From: an uncultured Prevotellaceae bacterium
GTDB lineage: Bacteria > Bacteroidota > Bacteroidia > Bacteroidales > Bacteroidaceae
Length of the DNA stretch: 64,000 nt
NCBI GenBank assembly: GCA_900318885.1
Contig: ONMN01000006.1
Span: forward strand, 62,001 to 126,000
Reading direction: 5' to 3'
In this document: positions 30,139-38,059 of the stretch, piece after piece
Layout of the letters: each line of letters begins with the position of its first letter
How positions within the stretch are numbered: position 1 is the stretch's first letter
Program-made: the position numbers and the translations under genes
Notes under the pieces: generated by a model
What the model saw: only the letters and a program-made list of their open reading frames with translations
Told to the model about the DNA's origin: nothing
Database searches by the model: none

Positions 30139-31227
30139 TTATAACGACAACAATTCTACGTAAGTCTTTATGGCTTGTTCTATCTCGCTGATGCAGATAA
30201 ACTCGTCGGCAGAGTGGCTGCGCGCACTGTCGCCAGGACCCATCTTCAGCGACAGGAACGGCATCAGGGCCTGATCACTCAGCGTGGGGGAACCAAAGGG
30301 TACCAACCCCATCTGGAGACTCTTCATGACCAGCGGATGACCGATGGGGATGTGCGACGAAGACAATCGGAACGAACGGGCTTTCAGTTGGCATTTCTTC
30401 ATGTGCTTCTGCAAGAAGGAGAACAGGTATTCGTTCTGATAGTATTCGTTCGTACGGACGTCAATGACGAAACGGCACTCGTCGGGTACGACATTATGTT
30501 GTGTACCGCTATTCAATACCGTAACGGTCATCTTTGTGGGACCTAACAAAGGACTGCTCTTCTTGAAACGATAGTCGCGCAGCCATACGAGGTCGTCCAG
30601 CGCCTCGTAGATGGCATTGACGCCTTCCTCACGGGCAGCATGGCCGCTCTTGCCGTAGGCGACGCCGTCAATCACCATCAGGCCTTTCTCGGCAATGGCA
30701 GGATGCATGCCGGTAGGTTCACCTACAATAGCTACATCGATTTTCGGCAGTTCGGGCAGTGCCAGCGAAAAACCGCCCGCACCGCTTACCTCTTCCTCGC
30801 ACGAAGCGAGATATACTATATTATAAGGTACGCGCAACGAGGTGTCCCCATCTTGTTCGCGCTGCGAGGTTCCCCCTCGCAGAATCCTATAAACCTGCAA
30901 CAGGCTCACCAGACCGCCGCCACAGTCGTTGGCCCCCAATCCATACAAGCGGTCACCCTCCACGACCGGCGTGAACGGATCGCGCGTCCAAGTGCTGACG
31001 GGTTTGACAGTATCGATATGTGCGTTGAGCAGAAGTGTCGGTTTCTCGGCATCCAACTCCTCGCATACCAGAATATTGTTGCCGATACGCTTGACAGGGA
31101 GGCCGTAGTTCTCGATGAAATCGGCCAAAATATCTGCTGCAGCGGTTTCTTCGCGGCTGACAGAGGGTGTTGCAATGAGCTTTTTCAGCAGCTCGACAGC
31201 TTCGTTGGTATATTGACTGATATCCAT
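30139..31227 (-). CDS. argE: M20-family deacylase, ArgE/DapE-like (acetyl- or succinyl-ornithine deacetylase candidate)
   Basis: This is 362 residues from the ATG at 31227. The upstream in-frame ATG at 31263 lies before the promoter -7 box (31236-31243), so it is rejected. M20 zinc-site motifs are present: LLNAHIDTV (near 70), GANDCGGG (near 100) and ASCEEEVSG (near 148), then GEPTG and a dimerisation domain with KSGHAAREEGVNA. Bacteroidales ArgE acts in arginine synthesis on N-succinylornithine, but DapE or peptidase roles cannot be excluded. Between LLQVYRIL and PYNIVYLASCEEE lies an Arg/Gly/Thr-rich insertion encoded by two REP-like units (30835-30882). It is convergent with envC. Confidence 0.85.
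   Translation of the reverse strand: MDISQYTNEAVELLKKLIATPSVSREETAAADILADFIENYGLPVKRIGNNILVCEELDAEKPTLLLNAHIDTVKPVSTWTRDPFTPVVEGDRLYGLGANDCGGGLVSLLQVYRILRGGTSQREQDGDTSLRVPYNIVYLASCEEEVSGAGGFSLALPELPKIDVAIVGEPTGMHPAIAEKGLMVIDGVAYGKSGHAAREEGVNAIYEALDDLVWLRDYRFKKSSPLLGPTKMTVTVLNSGTQHNVVPDECRFVIDVRTNEYYQNEYLFSFLQKHMKKCQLKARSFRLSSSHIPIGHPLVMKSLQMGLVPFGSPTLSDQALMPFLSLKMGPGDSARSHSADEFICISEIEQAIKTYVELLSL
30835..30882. repeat. Paired REP-like hairpins inside argE
   Basis: The right unit (30862-30882) is CTGCGAGG, loop TTCCC, CCTCGCAG: 8 perfect pairs. The left unit (30835-30855) is CAACGAGG, TGTCC, CCATCTTG, a decayed copy with the same plan. The two units sit 27 bp apart and are read in frame, on the argE strand, as GGTSQRE and DGDTSLR. 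Confidence 0.75.
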
Positions 31228-31235
31228 AATTGCTG

Positions 31236-31243
31236 CAAAGATA
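31236..31243 (-). promoter_or_regulatory. -7 promoter element for argE, almost touching the start codon
   Basis: On the minus strand this reads TATCTTTG (TAnnTTTG). Only 8 bp separate it from the argE ATG, so the transcript would be leaderless or nearly so. Confidence 0.6.
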
Positions 31244-31253
31244 CGAATTTTTT

Positions 31254-31281
31254 CACTTTTCACTTTTCATTTTTCACTTTT
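31254..31281. repeat. 7-bp tandem repeat (4 units) between the argE and acyl-CoA ligase promoters
   Basis: Units are cactttt, cactttt, cattttt, cactttt. It occupies the -33 region of both divergent promoters. Confidence 0.7.
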
Positions 31282-31286
31282 TTTTG

Positions 31287-31294
31287 TACCTTTG
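31287..31294 (+). promoter_or_regulatory. -7 promoter element for the acyl-CoA ligase gene
   Basis: TACCTTTG matches TAnnTTTG and lies 25 bp upstream of the ATG at 31320. The 7-bp repeat ends 5 bp before it. Confidence 0.65.
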
Positions 31295-31319
31295 CACCAA
31301 TATTAATAGAGAGAGGCTT

Positions 31320-33090
31320 ATGCAGACGAATTTACACATGTCAGTGCTGGTGCACGAACAGGCAAAGAAGTATGGCGATCGCGAGATGTTGATCTATCAG
31401 GATTTCGGCGGAAAGGAATGGAAGTCACTGTCCTGGAATCAGGTGTCGCAGACCGTCAAACAGGTGTCGAATGCCCTGTTGAATCTCGGCGTGAAGGTGC
31501 AGGAGAATATCGGTGTTTTCTCCAATAATTCGGTGCAGTATATCGAGTGCGACTTCGGCGCCTGGGGTATCCGTGCCGTGACCATCCCCTTCTATGCCAC
31601 CAGTTCTGAACAGCAGATTCAGTTTATGGTGAACGATGCGAAGATTCGTTATCTCTTTGTGGGCGAACAGGACCAGTACGACAAGGCTCGTCGTATCTTC
31701 TCGCTGTGTCCTACAATGGAGCGTATCATCGTCTTTGATTCCAGTGTGCACATCTCTTCTCACGACCCTAATGCCGTGTATTTCAGTGACTTCCTGAAAT
31801 TGGGCGAGAACCTGCCGCGTCAGACGGAAGTGGAAAAGTTGCAACAGGAAGCTAACGACGATGATATCGCTAATATCCTCTATACCAGTGGTACGACTGG
31901 CGACTCCAAGGGCGTCATCCTGACGCATGGACAGTTCCATGCTGCCATGGTGGCTAACGACAAGTGTGTGCCGGTAAACGAGAACGACCGCATCATGAAT
32001 TTCCTGCCCTATACCCACATCTTCGAGCGTGGATGGGCCATTCTTTGTCTCTATGCCGGAGCCCGCATGATTGTCAATACGCATCCGCAGGAGGTTCAGC
32101 AGTCCATGCGTGACACCCATCCTACGTGTATGTCGGCTGTTCCCCGTTTCTGGGAGAAGGTATACATGGGTGTAATGGACAAGATAGAACACTCCAGCGC
32201 CGTTCAGCGCAAGCTCTTTATGCATGCTTATAATGTCGGTCGCCGGCATAACATCGAATACCTTAGCAAGGGTAAGAAACCACCTATGGCTCTCCATTTC
32301 GAATATGAGATGCTGAACCGTACCGTTTTCTCGCTGGTCCGCAAGGAATTAGGATTGGAAAATGCCCATTTCTTCCCTACGGCAGGTGCAGCAGTGTCGC
32401 CTCATGTGGAAGAATTCGTCCATTCCATCGGAATTAACATGATCGTAGGCTATGGCTTGACGGAGTCTCCTTGGACGGTGGGCAGCGTTGGCATTCCTAT
32501 CGAGGGTATCGATATCAAGATTAGTGAAGAGGGCGAAATCTTGTTGAAAGGTCCGACGATTACCATTGGATACCACAATCGTGAGGATTTGACGAAGCAG
32601 GCCTTTACAGAGGACGGCTACTTCAGGACGGGTGATGCCGGCTACTTGAAAGATGGCGAGCTGTTCCTGACGGAGCGCATTAAAGATCTCTTTAAGACGT
32701 CGAATGGCAAATATATCGCACCGCAGATGATTGAATCGAAGCTGTTGGTCGATAAATACATTGACCAGATTGCTGTGATTGCTGATGAGCGCAAGTTCGT
32801 CTCGGCCCTCATCATTCCCGTTTATTCGCTGCTGGAGGAGTATGCCCGCGAACATAACATCCCCTTCGAGAACCGTGAACAGCTCTGTGCCGATCCGGCT
32901 ATCATCCAGATGATGAAGGAGCGCATCGATACCCTCCAGCAACAGCTGGCGCATTACGAACAGGTAAAACGCTTCACGCTGCTGCCTCACCACCTCTCGG
33001 AAGGGAGAACTCACTAACACGCTCAAGATCCGCCGTCGTGTCCTCAACGAGAACTACAAGGCTGAGATTGACGCAATGTATGCAGAATAA
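31320..33090 (+). pseudogene. Long-chain acyl-CoA synthetase (AMP-forming), C-terminus frameshifted
   Basis: The ATG at 31320 is chosen because it follows the promoter; an upstream in-frame start at 31230 precedes it. The protein has the adenylate-forming core: ILYTSGTTGDSKGVILTHG (about 185-203), FLPYTHIFERGW, a VGYGLTES loop and GYFRTGDAGYLKDGELFLTERIKDLFKTSNGKYIAPQ. It activates fatty acids as acyl-CoA. The frame stops at 33015-33017, but the next frame continues with TNTLKIRRRVLNENYKAE to a TAA at 33088, the normal family ending. A net +1 (or -5) change near 32998-33005 therefore removes the last 25 or so residues, which include the A10-like region near the catalytic Lys. The cause is mutation or assembly error. 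Confidence 0.85.
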
Positions 33091-33099
33091 ATTAGAAAT

Positions 33100-34224
33100 A
33101 TGATAACATCCGATCAATTAAAAGACGTATTAGATAGAACCGACGCTCTCTATCGCTATTTGAAGATAGATGAAAAGAAGATAGAGTACGAGGAAGAAGA
33201 CCTTCGTACGCAGGCTCCTGACTTCTGGGAGGACCAGAAGCGTGCCGAGGAGCAGATGAAGAAGGTGAAGGGCATCAAGAAATGGCTTGACGGCTATCAG
33301 GTTGTGCGTACTGCTGCCGACGAACTGCAGCTCGCCTTCGACTTTTATAAGGAGGAGATGGTGACTGAGCAGGAGGTGGATCATGATTATCAAGTTTGTC
33401 TAGAACTTCTAGAAAGTCTAGAGCTGAAAAACATGCTCCGCCAGAAGGAAGACCCCATGGATGCTGTCCTGAAGATCAACTCTGGTGCCGGTGGTACCGA
33501 GGCTCAGGACTGGGCACAGATGCTGATGCGTATGTATCAGCGCTGGGCTGAGGCGCACGACTATAAGGTAAGCATTGCTAACTTACAGGATGGCGATGAG
33601 GCGGGCATCAAGAGTGTCACCATGCAGATTGAGGGTGGTGAATATGCCTATGGCTATCTGAAGAGTGAGAACGGCGTCCACCGTCTGGTGCGTGTGTCGC
33701 CCTATAATGCACAGGGTAAGCGTATGACGTCGTTCGCCTCGGTGTTCGTAAGTCCCTTGGTTGACGATACCATCGAGGTGTACGTCGACCCCGCCAAGCT
33801 CTCGTGGGACACGTTCCGTTCGAGCGGTGCTGGCGGACAGAACGTCAACAAGGTGGAGTCGGGTGTCCGTCTGCGTTACTGGTACACCGATCCTGATACG
33901 GGTGAGGAGGAGGAAATCCTCATTGAGAATACCGAGACGCGTGACCAGCCCAAGAACAAGGAGCGTGCCATGGCCCTGCTGCGTTCGCAACTCTACGACC
34001 GCGCCATGCAGAAACGTCTGGAGGCGCAGGCAAAGATTGAGGCAGGCAAGAAGAAGATAGAGTGGGGCTCTCAGATTCGCTCCTACGTCTTCGACGACCG
34101 CCGTGTGAAGGACCACCGTACGAACTACCAGACCAGTGACGTGGATGGTGTCATGGATGGAAAAATCGACGATTTCATCAAGGCTTACCTGATGGAATTC
34201 CCCACGAATGATGACGAAAGTTAA
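33100..34224 (+). CDS. prfB: Peptide chain release factor 2
   Basis: This is a 374-residue class I release factor, 9 bp after the acyl-CoA ligase tail. The GGQ motif is at residues 245-247 (SSGAGGQNVNKVESGVRLRY). The codon-recognition loop has SPYNAQGKRMTSFAS where E. coli RF2 has SPF. It releases peptides at UGA and UAA. The frame is continuous from ATG, so the programmed frameshift used by many prfB genes is absent. A 9-bp TCTAGA-type repeat (33399-33425) encodes LELLESLEL in the coiled region without obvious length gain. Confidence 0.97.
   Translation: MITSDQLKDVLDRTDALYRYLKIDEKKIEYEEEDLRTQAPDFWEDQKRAEEQMKKVKGIKKWLDGYQVVRTAADELQLAFDFYKEEMVTEQEVDHDYQVCLELLESLELKNMLRQKEDPMDAVLKINSGAGGTEAQDWAQMLMRMYQRWAEAHDYKVSIANLQDGDEAGIKSVTMQIEGGEYAYGYLKSENGVHRLVRVSPYNAQGKRMTSFASVFVSPLVDDTIEVYVDPAKLSWDTFRSSGAGGQNVNKVESGVRLRYWYTDPDTGEEEEILIENTETRDQPKNKERAMALLRSQLYDRAMQKRLEAQAKIEAGKKKIEWGSQIRSYVFDDRRVKDHRTNYQTSDVDGVMDGKIDDFIKAYLMEFPTNDDES
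33399..33425 (+). repeat. 9-bp tandem repeat (3 units) inside prfB
   Basis: Units are tctagaact, tctagaaag, tctagagct. Each has TCTAGA at the start. The family length of the protein looks normal here, so this may be a rewritten segment and not an insertion. Confidence 0.5.
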
Positions 34225-34254
34225 ACATTAAACAATAACAAAAATATTACAACT

Positions 34255-34401
34255 ATGAGCAAGAACAAAGTAAATGCAAAGCGTGAAGCTTATGCCAAGA
34301 AGCAAGAAGAACAAGGTAAGAAAGTCGTGACATGGATTTTCGGTGGTCTGATTATTCTGGCCGTCATCTATCTCATCTGGACATTTACCATGATGGCTTA
34401 A
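34255..34401 (+). CDS. Small single-pass membrane protein (48 residues)
   Basis: ATG at 34255 to TAA at 34399-34401. The N-terminal half is highly charged and basic (MSKNKVNAKREAYAKKQEEQ). The C-terminal half is one hydrophobic helix (WIFGGLIILAVIYLIWTF). It sits 30 bp after prfB and 5 bp before the CYTH gene. Small proteins with this layout are widespread in Bacteroidales near prfB; no function is known to me. Codon pattern and tight spacing support a real gene. Confidence 0.75.
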   Translation: MSKNKVNAKREAYAKKQEEQGKKVVTWIFGGLIILAVIYLIWTFTMMA

Positions 34402-34406
34402 GGCTT

Positions 34407-34886
34407 ATGGCTCAAGAAATTGAACGCAAATTCCTCGTGCTTGACGATTCGTACAAGCACGAGGCTTTTGCTAGTTACCATATCCAGCAGGGCTATATCT
34501 GCAGTGAACGGGGCAGGACGGTGCGTGTCCGGATTCGTGATAATCAGGCCTTCCTGACTATCAAGGGCCCTAGTCTCGATGGCGGACTTTCGCGCTCTGA
34601 ATTTGAGTATGAGATTCCTTTGGCAGACGCACAGCAGTTGATGACGCTCTGTGAACCAGGAATCATCGACAAAACCCGCTGGCTCGTGAAGAGTGGTGAA
34701 CACACCTTTGAAGTGGACGAATTTCATGGTGAAAACGCTCCTTTGGTGATGGCGGAAGTAGAACTGAAAACACCCACAGAAACGCCAAAAATCCCCCATT
34801 TCATCGGAAAAGAGGTAACGGGAGACCGCCGTTATTACAACTCCCAGTTGCGCCGGAATCCTTATAGTCAATGGCATAATATTTGA
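34407..34886 (+). CDS. CYTH-domain protein (triphosphatase/adenylate cyclase-like)
   Basis: This is 159 residues from ATG at 34407. The start is chosen because the family begins with EIERKFLV right after Met; an upstream in-frame ATG at 34332 overlaps the small membrane protein gene. CYTH hallmarks: EIERKFLV, RTVRVRIRD, LTIKGP, RSEFEYEIP, ELKT and the C-terminal GKEVTGDRRYYN. These line a tunnel of acidic and basic residues that binds triphosphate and metal ions. Short stand-alone bacterial members are usually inorganic triphosphatases; cyclase activity is less likely. No partner gene suggests a pathway. Confidence 0.9.
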   Translation: MAQEIERKFLVLDDSYKHEAFASYHIQQGYICSERGRTVRVRIRDNQAFLTIKGPSLDGGLSRSEFEYEIPLADAQQLMTLCEPGIIDKTRWLVKSGEHTFEVDEFHGENAPLVMAEVELKTPTETPKIPHFIGKEVTGDRRYYNSQLRRNPYSQWHNI

Positions 34887-34976
34887 CAACTTTTGCTTTA
34901 TTAACTTTTTACATCTCGTTTTTGGCGACCAAAGCGGCTTTTTTAAGTCGTTTCGGCTATAATTTCGTACCAAAAC

Positions 34977-34994
34977 TCTTGATATAAATCAAGA
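34977..34994. promoter_or_regulatory. Inverted repeat upstream of the fimbrial promoter
   Basis: TCTTGAT, spacer ATAA, ATCAAGA: 7 perfect pairs, about 37 bp upstream of the -33 box. A second inverted repeat, AAATGTT-TTCC-AACATTT, follows at 34999-35016. The core TTGAT-N4-ATCAA matches the palindrome in the susC promoter. Either could be a regulator site for the surface operon. Confidence 0.45.
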
Positions 34995-35030
34995 AATCAA
35001 ATGTTTTCCAACATTTTAAAGGGGGATAGA

Positions 35031-35061
35031 TTTGTTGTTTGTGGAATTTTTGTTAACTTTG
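35031..35061 (+). promoter_or_regulatory. Strong Bacteroidales promoter for the fimbrial/giant-protein operon
   Basis: -33 TTTG (35031-35034), a 19-bp spacer, -7 TAACTTTG (35054-35061). It lies 39 bp upstream of the first gene. This is the only clear promoter found before the terminator at 54916, so it may drive about 19.8 kb. Confidence 0.8.
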
Positions 35062-35100
35062 CCAAAGTAATTACTTTATTAATCGCGCGTAGATAAAAAT

Positions 35101-35730
35101 ATGTTTAAAAAGGTAAGACATCTGGTGTTGATTGTTTTGAGCATTCTGTCGTCGTTGACGGCAGAAGCACAAAACCTCACGCTCAGCAACAACCTGCTTT
35201 ATGATGCCATGTTGACACCTAACCTGAATATTGGTTATGCCCCCGATAGCACGACTCATTGGTCGTATGGTCTTACGGTAGGTTTTAATCCCTGGCCTAG
35301 AGGTAATTTGACCAAACACAAGTGGCGTCATTTGTTGTTGTCACCGGAAGTGCGTTATTGGAAGAATACACTGAAGGTCGGACATTTCTTCGGAGCGAAT
35401 TTTATCTACAGCCATTTCAATGCCGGTTATACCGACTTTGTTATCTATAAAGGTGTCAAGAGCGAGCGTCGTCAGGGTGACCTCGTGGCACTTGGTGCTT
35501 TCTATGGTTACTCTTGGCGCTTAGGTCGCCGTTGGAACCTTGAGGCTGTTGGTGGTCTGGCTGTAGGTTATGCTTGGTACGACCGCTTCGTTATTAACGA
35601 AAATAGAACGAACTGGATTCCTACTGGCGATGGTAACAGCGTCTTTCTCTTGCCCCAGCTTGGGTTGAATATTGTCTATCGTATTCCGGTAGCGAAACAT
35701 AACAATGACAATGAAAATAAAAACAAATAA
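35101..35730 (+). CDS. DUF3575 outer-membrane protein of fimbrial loci
   Basis: This 209-residue protein has a signal peptide (MFKKVRHLVLIVLSILSSLTAEAQ). The DUF3575 body starts LTLSNNLLYDAMLTPNLNIGYA, with alternating beta strands (WSYGLTVGFNPWP, HFFGANFIYSHFNAGY) consistent with a small beta-barrel. DUF3575 proteins commonly precede FimA/Mfa-type fimbrial genes in Bacteroidales, as here. It is the first gene after the promoter; its stop is 1 bp before the next start. The molecular role is unproven. Confidence 0.87.
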   Translation: MFKKVRHLVLIVLSILSSLTAEAQNLTLSNNLLYDAMLTPNLNIGYAPDSTTHWSYGLTVGFNPWPRGNLTKHKWRHLLLSPEVRYWKNTLKVGHFFGANFIYSHFNAGYTDFVIYKGVKSERRQGDLVALGAFYGYSWRLGRRWNLEAVGGLAVGYAWYDRFVINENRTNWIPTGDGNSVFLLPQLGLNIVYRIPVAKHNNDNENKNK

Positions 35731-35731
35731 A

Positions 35732-38050
35732 ATGAACATGAAACAGTTAATCAATGCCTTATTGGTTGTTTTTGCACTCGTTGGTGCATGGGGTCTCTCC
35801 GCTTGCTCTTCTAAGGAAGACGTCGTTATTGAAGATAACCCATCCTACAACCCAAAGACTGGTGAAGTCAATGTAGACTTCGTCTTTAATGTTTCAACGG
35901 GCAACGAGCCGTTGACACGTATGACTGCTGCCAATACGCAGGCAACTTCGAAGGAGCTTTTCCGAGGTATTAACAATGCCTACATCTCCGTATTCCAGTT
36001 GCCTAGGGATGGTCAGCATGTGTCCTCTCCCACAACAGCAATGAAACTCCATTCTTTTGGTACGGTGATAGCAGAAGGTTTTCTGTCTCAGGACGAAACT
36101 GACGACAAACCATCGTCCAAGCGCGTCGTTCAGGTCAATCTTCCTACTGATGCCAATACCTTGATGTTCTGGGGTAAGGCCATCAAGACTGGCTCTGATC
36201 AGGACCAGGGTAAGGTTGATATGAAAATCAGTGAAGACTTGGAACAGGTATCCTTCTCCATGTGTAAGATTGTGCCGGAAGTAGCCAACCCAGCTACGCC
36301 TCATATCAATCAGAGTGCGCTCCGTCAGCATGAGCGTCTGATGGCTGCTTGTTTGACGCGAATTGTACGTAGTAGTATTGAGGATGTGACCATAACGTTT
36401 GGTACTCAATCCAAATATATTCCGTCGCTGGCTTGGAGTGACTATGTCAATGTGACTGGTGAAGCAGGCAATTATGTCATGAGTCCCAAGGCTGCAGATG
36501 TCTTGAGGGATGCTTCTGATAATGAGCTTCCGATGTGTGCTTTGGGTGACATCCTGTCAAGGACTTTCGTCACCTTCAACACCATTCGTCCCAACGAACT
36601 GCGTGCTGGTGCCGGCGAGGCCATTGCCTATGTCATTTACGACCTGATGGGTATTGTCAATTCAGTTATTGGGGCTACTCCCGTCAATCTGCCTGAAGTA
36701 TTGGCTCAGACGATAGCCATTGAGATTAAGAAAAATGTAGAGTTGTTCTTCGATTCAAACAATTATTACGCCTGGAAAGATGTTACAACCATCAAGCAGA
36801 ATCTTGCTATTGAAGGTGTCGACGAGGTGCTTAGCTCTTGCAACCTGAACCATTTCCCGGCTAGCTTTAACCTGCCTGACGGTTCTGTACTCCTTCAGTT
36901 CGACATCACTCCGAAAGATGAGTCTGACCCCACAAAGGGTTTGCAGTTTGCTTATAACTATAGGGGTACTGTAGAAACGTATGCCATGGGTGGTTCTTCG
37001 GCATCTACCGACAGTTTCAACCCCGAAAACTATACATTGCCTGCCGAGCTGTGTTATTTCGGCAATAGTGCTATCCGTGTATCTGACATCCCAAAGATGG
37101 CCAACGACTATCCTGACGGTGTCAGCAACTGGGATACGGAAGGCAGCTGGACGTCAGACTGGGTATCCAATAGCCGTATCCGTTCGACCACGCGCAGTGT
37201 GGCCATGCACGACAATATTAACTATGGTACTGCCCTGCTCGAAACAAGAGTCCGCTATGGTTCTGCTGTCCTCGAGGACAATAATGCAGCCCTTCAGAAG
37301 GCATGGAATGGTGCCAATGAACCCAACAACACCATTACAGTGACACAGAATGATGACCACTTCCGTCTGACTGGTGTACTTATTGGTGGTCAGGAACCGG
37401 AGGTAGGTTGGAACTACATCGCCAAGTCTGCGACTCCCGGTTTCGGATACATGGTATATGACAAGGTGAAGAGCAAGCTCGCAGGCAACGGTGAGGTCGA
37501 TTATATCCAGATTCCTGCCTATTCCACAGCTTCTAATATGGGTCCAAAGTCACAGCCTAACTATACGTTGCTGTGGGACAACTGGGAAGCCAAGAACTAT
37601 GGCAACAAGCAGCGTGACGTCTATGTCGCCCTGGAGTTTTTAAACAACTCTGTCGACTTCTACGGCGAGAACAACCTCATCCGCAACGGTGCTAAGTTCT
37701 ATATCGTTGGTAAGCTTGATCCGGATGCTATGCCTGAGGGTCTGAAGAAGGCCGATAATACCGCCTATACCCAGGCAGAATATGAGGCTGACCGTTCGTT
37801 AGGTATTACATGGCCCACCAAATATGCCCTGCCTCCTTACGACAATAATGGTAACACCATCCGTCAGCGTCGCGTATTCATCCAGGACTTCAAGACGACG
37901 GCAACATTTGTCATTGGCAAGGAATCGCTGCAGCACGCCCTCGTATCTGTGCCTAACCTGCGTTCCGGTCAGATTTCGCTGGGTCTCTCCGTAGACGTCA
38001 ATTGGCAGACGGGACTGACCTTCAATGATGTTATTCTTGGTGAAAAATAA
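35732..38050 (+). CDS. Mfa1/FimA-like fimbrial subunit lipoprotein
   Basis: This is 772 residues from ATG at 35732 (a second ATG at 35738 is also possible; earlier in-frame ATGs lie inside the DUF3575 gene). The lipoprotein signal ends GLSAC, followed by SSKEDVVIED. In Bacteroidales type V pili such lipoproteins are exported, cut after Arg and polymerised by strand exchange; LTRMT near residue 70 could be that site. The C-terminal part (VYVALEFLNNSVDFYG, GAKFYIVGKLDP, RRVFIQDFKTTATFVIG) matches by eye the 39162-40937 protein, so the two are paralogous. A stalk role is inferred. Confidence 0.78.
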   Translation: MNMKQLINALLVVFALVGAWGLSACSSKEDVVIEDNPSYNPKTGEVNVDFVFNVSTGNEPLTRMTAANTQATSKELFRGINNAYISVFQLPRDGQHVSSPTTAMKLHSFGTVIAEGFLSQDETDDKPSSKRVVQVNLPTDANTLMFWGKAIKTGSDQDQGKVDMKISEDLEQVSFSMCKIVPEVANPATPHINQSALRQHERLMAACLTRIVRSSIEDVTITFGTQSKYIPSLAWSDYVNVTGEAGNYVMSPKAADVLRDASDNELPMCALGDILSRTFVTFNTIRPNELRAGAGEAIAYVIYDLMGIVNSVIGATPVNLPEVLAQTIAIEIKKNVELFFDSNNYYAWKDVTTIKQNLAIEGVDEVLSSCNLNHFPASFNLPDGSVLLQFDITPKDESDPTKGLQFAYNYRGTVETYAMGGSSASTDSFNPENYTLPAELCYFGNSAIRVSDIPKMANDYPDGVSNWDTEGSWTSDWVSNSRIRSTTRSVAMHDNINYGTALLETRVRYGSAVLEDNNAALQKAWNGANEPNNTITVTQNDDHFRLTGVLIGGQEPEVGWNYIAKSATPGFGYMVYDKVKSKLAGNGEVDYIQIPAYSTASNMGPKSQPNYTLLWDNWEAKNYGNKQRDVYVALEFLNNSVDFYGENNLIRNGAKFYIVGKLDPDAMPEGLKKADNTAYTQAEYEADRSLGITWPTKYALPPYDNNGNTIRQRRVFIQDFKTTATFVIGKESLQHALVSVPNLRSGQISLGLSVDVNWQTGLTFNDVILGEK

Positions 38051-38059
38051 CCTATCGTG

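Noticed and set aside
33130..33180. Programmed frameshift site in prfB
   Set aside because: The frame is continuous from ATG and no in-frame TGA is found in the N-terminal region.
36984..37006. ATGCC...GGCAT inverted repeat around GGTTCTTC in the first pilin gene
   Set aside because: Arms are only 5 bp and the loop is long; not close enough to the REP plan.
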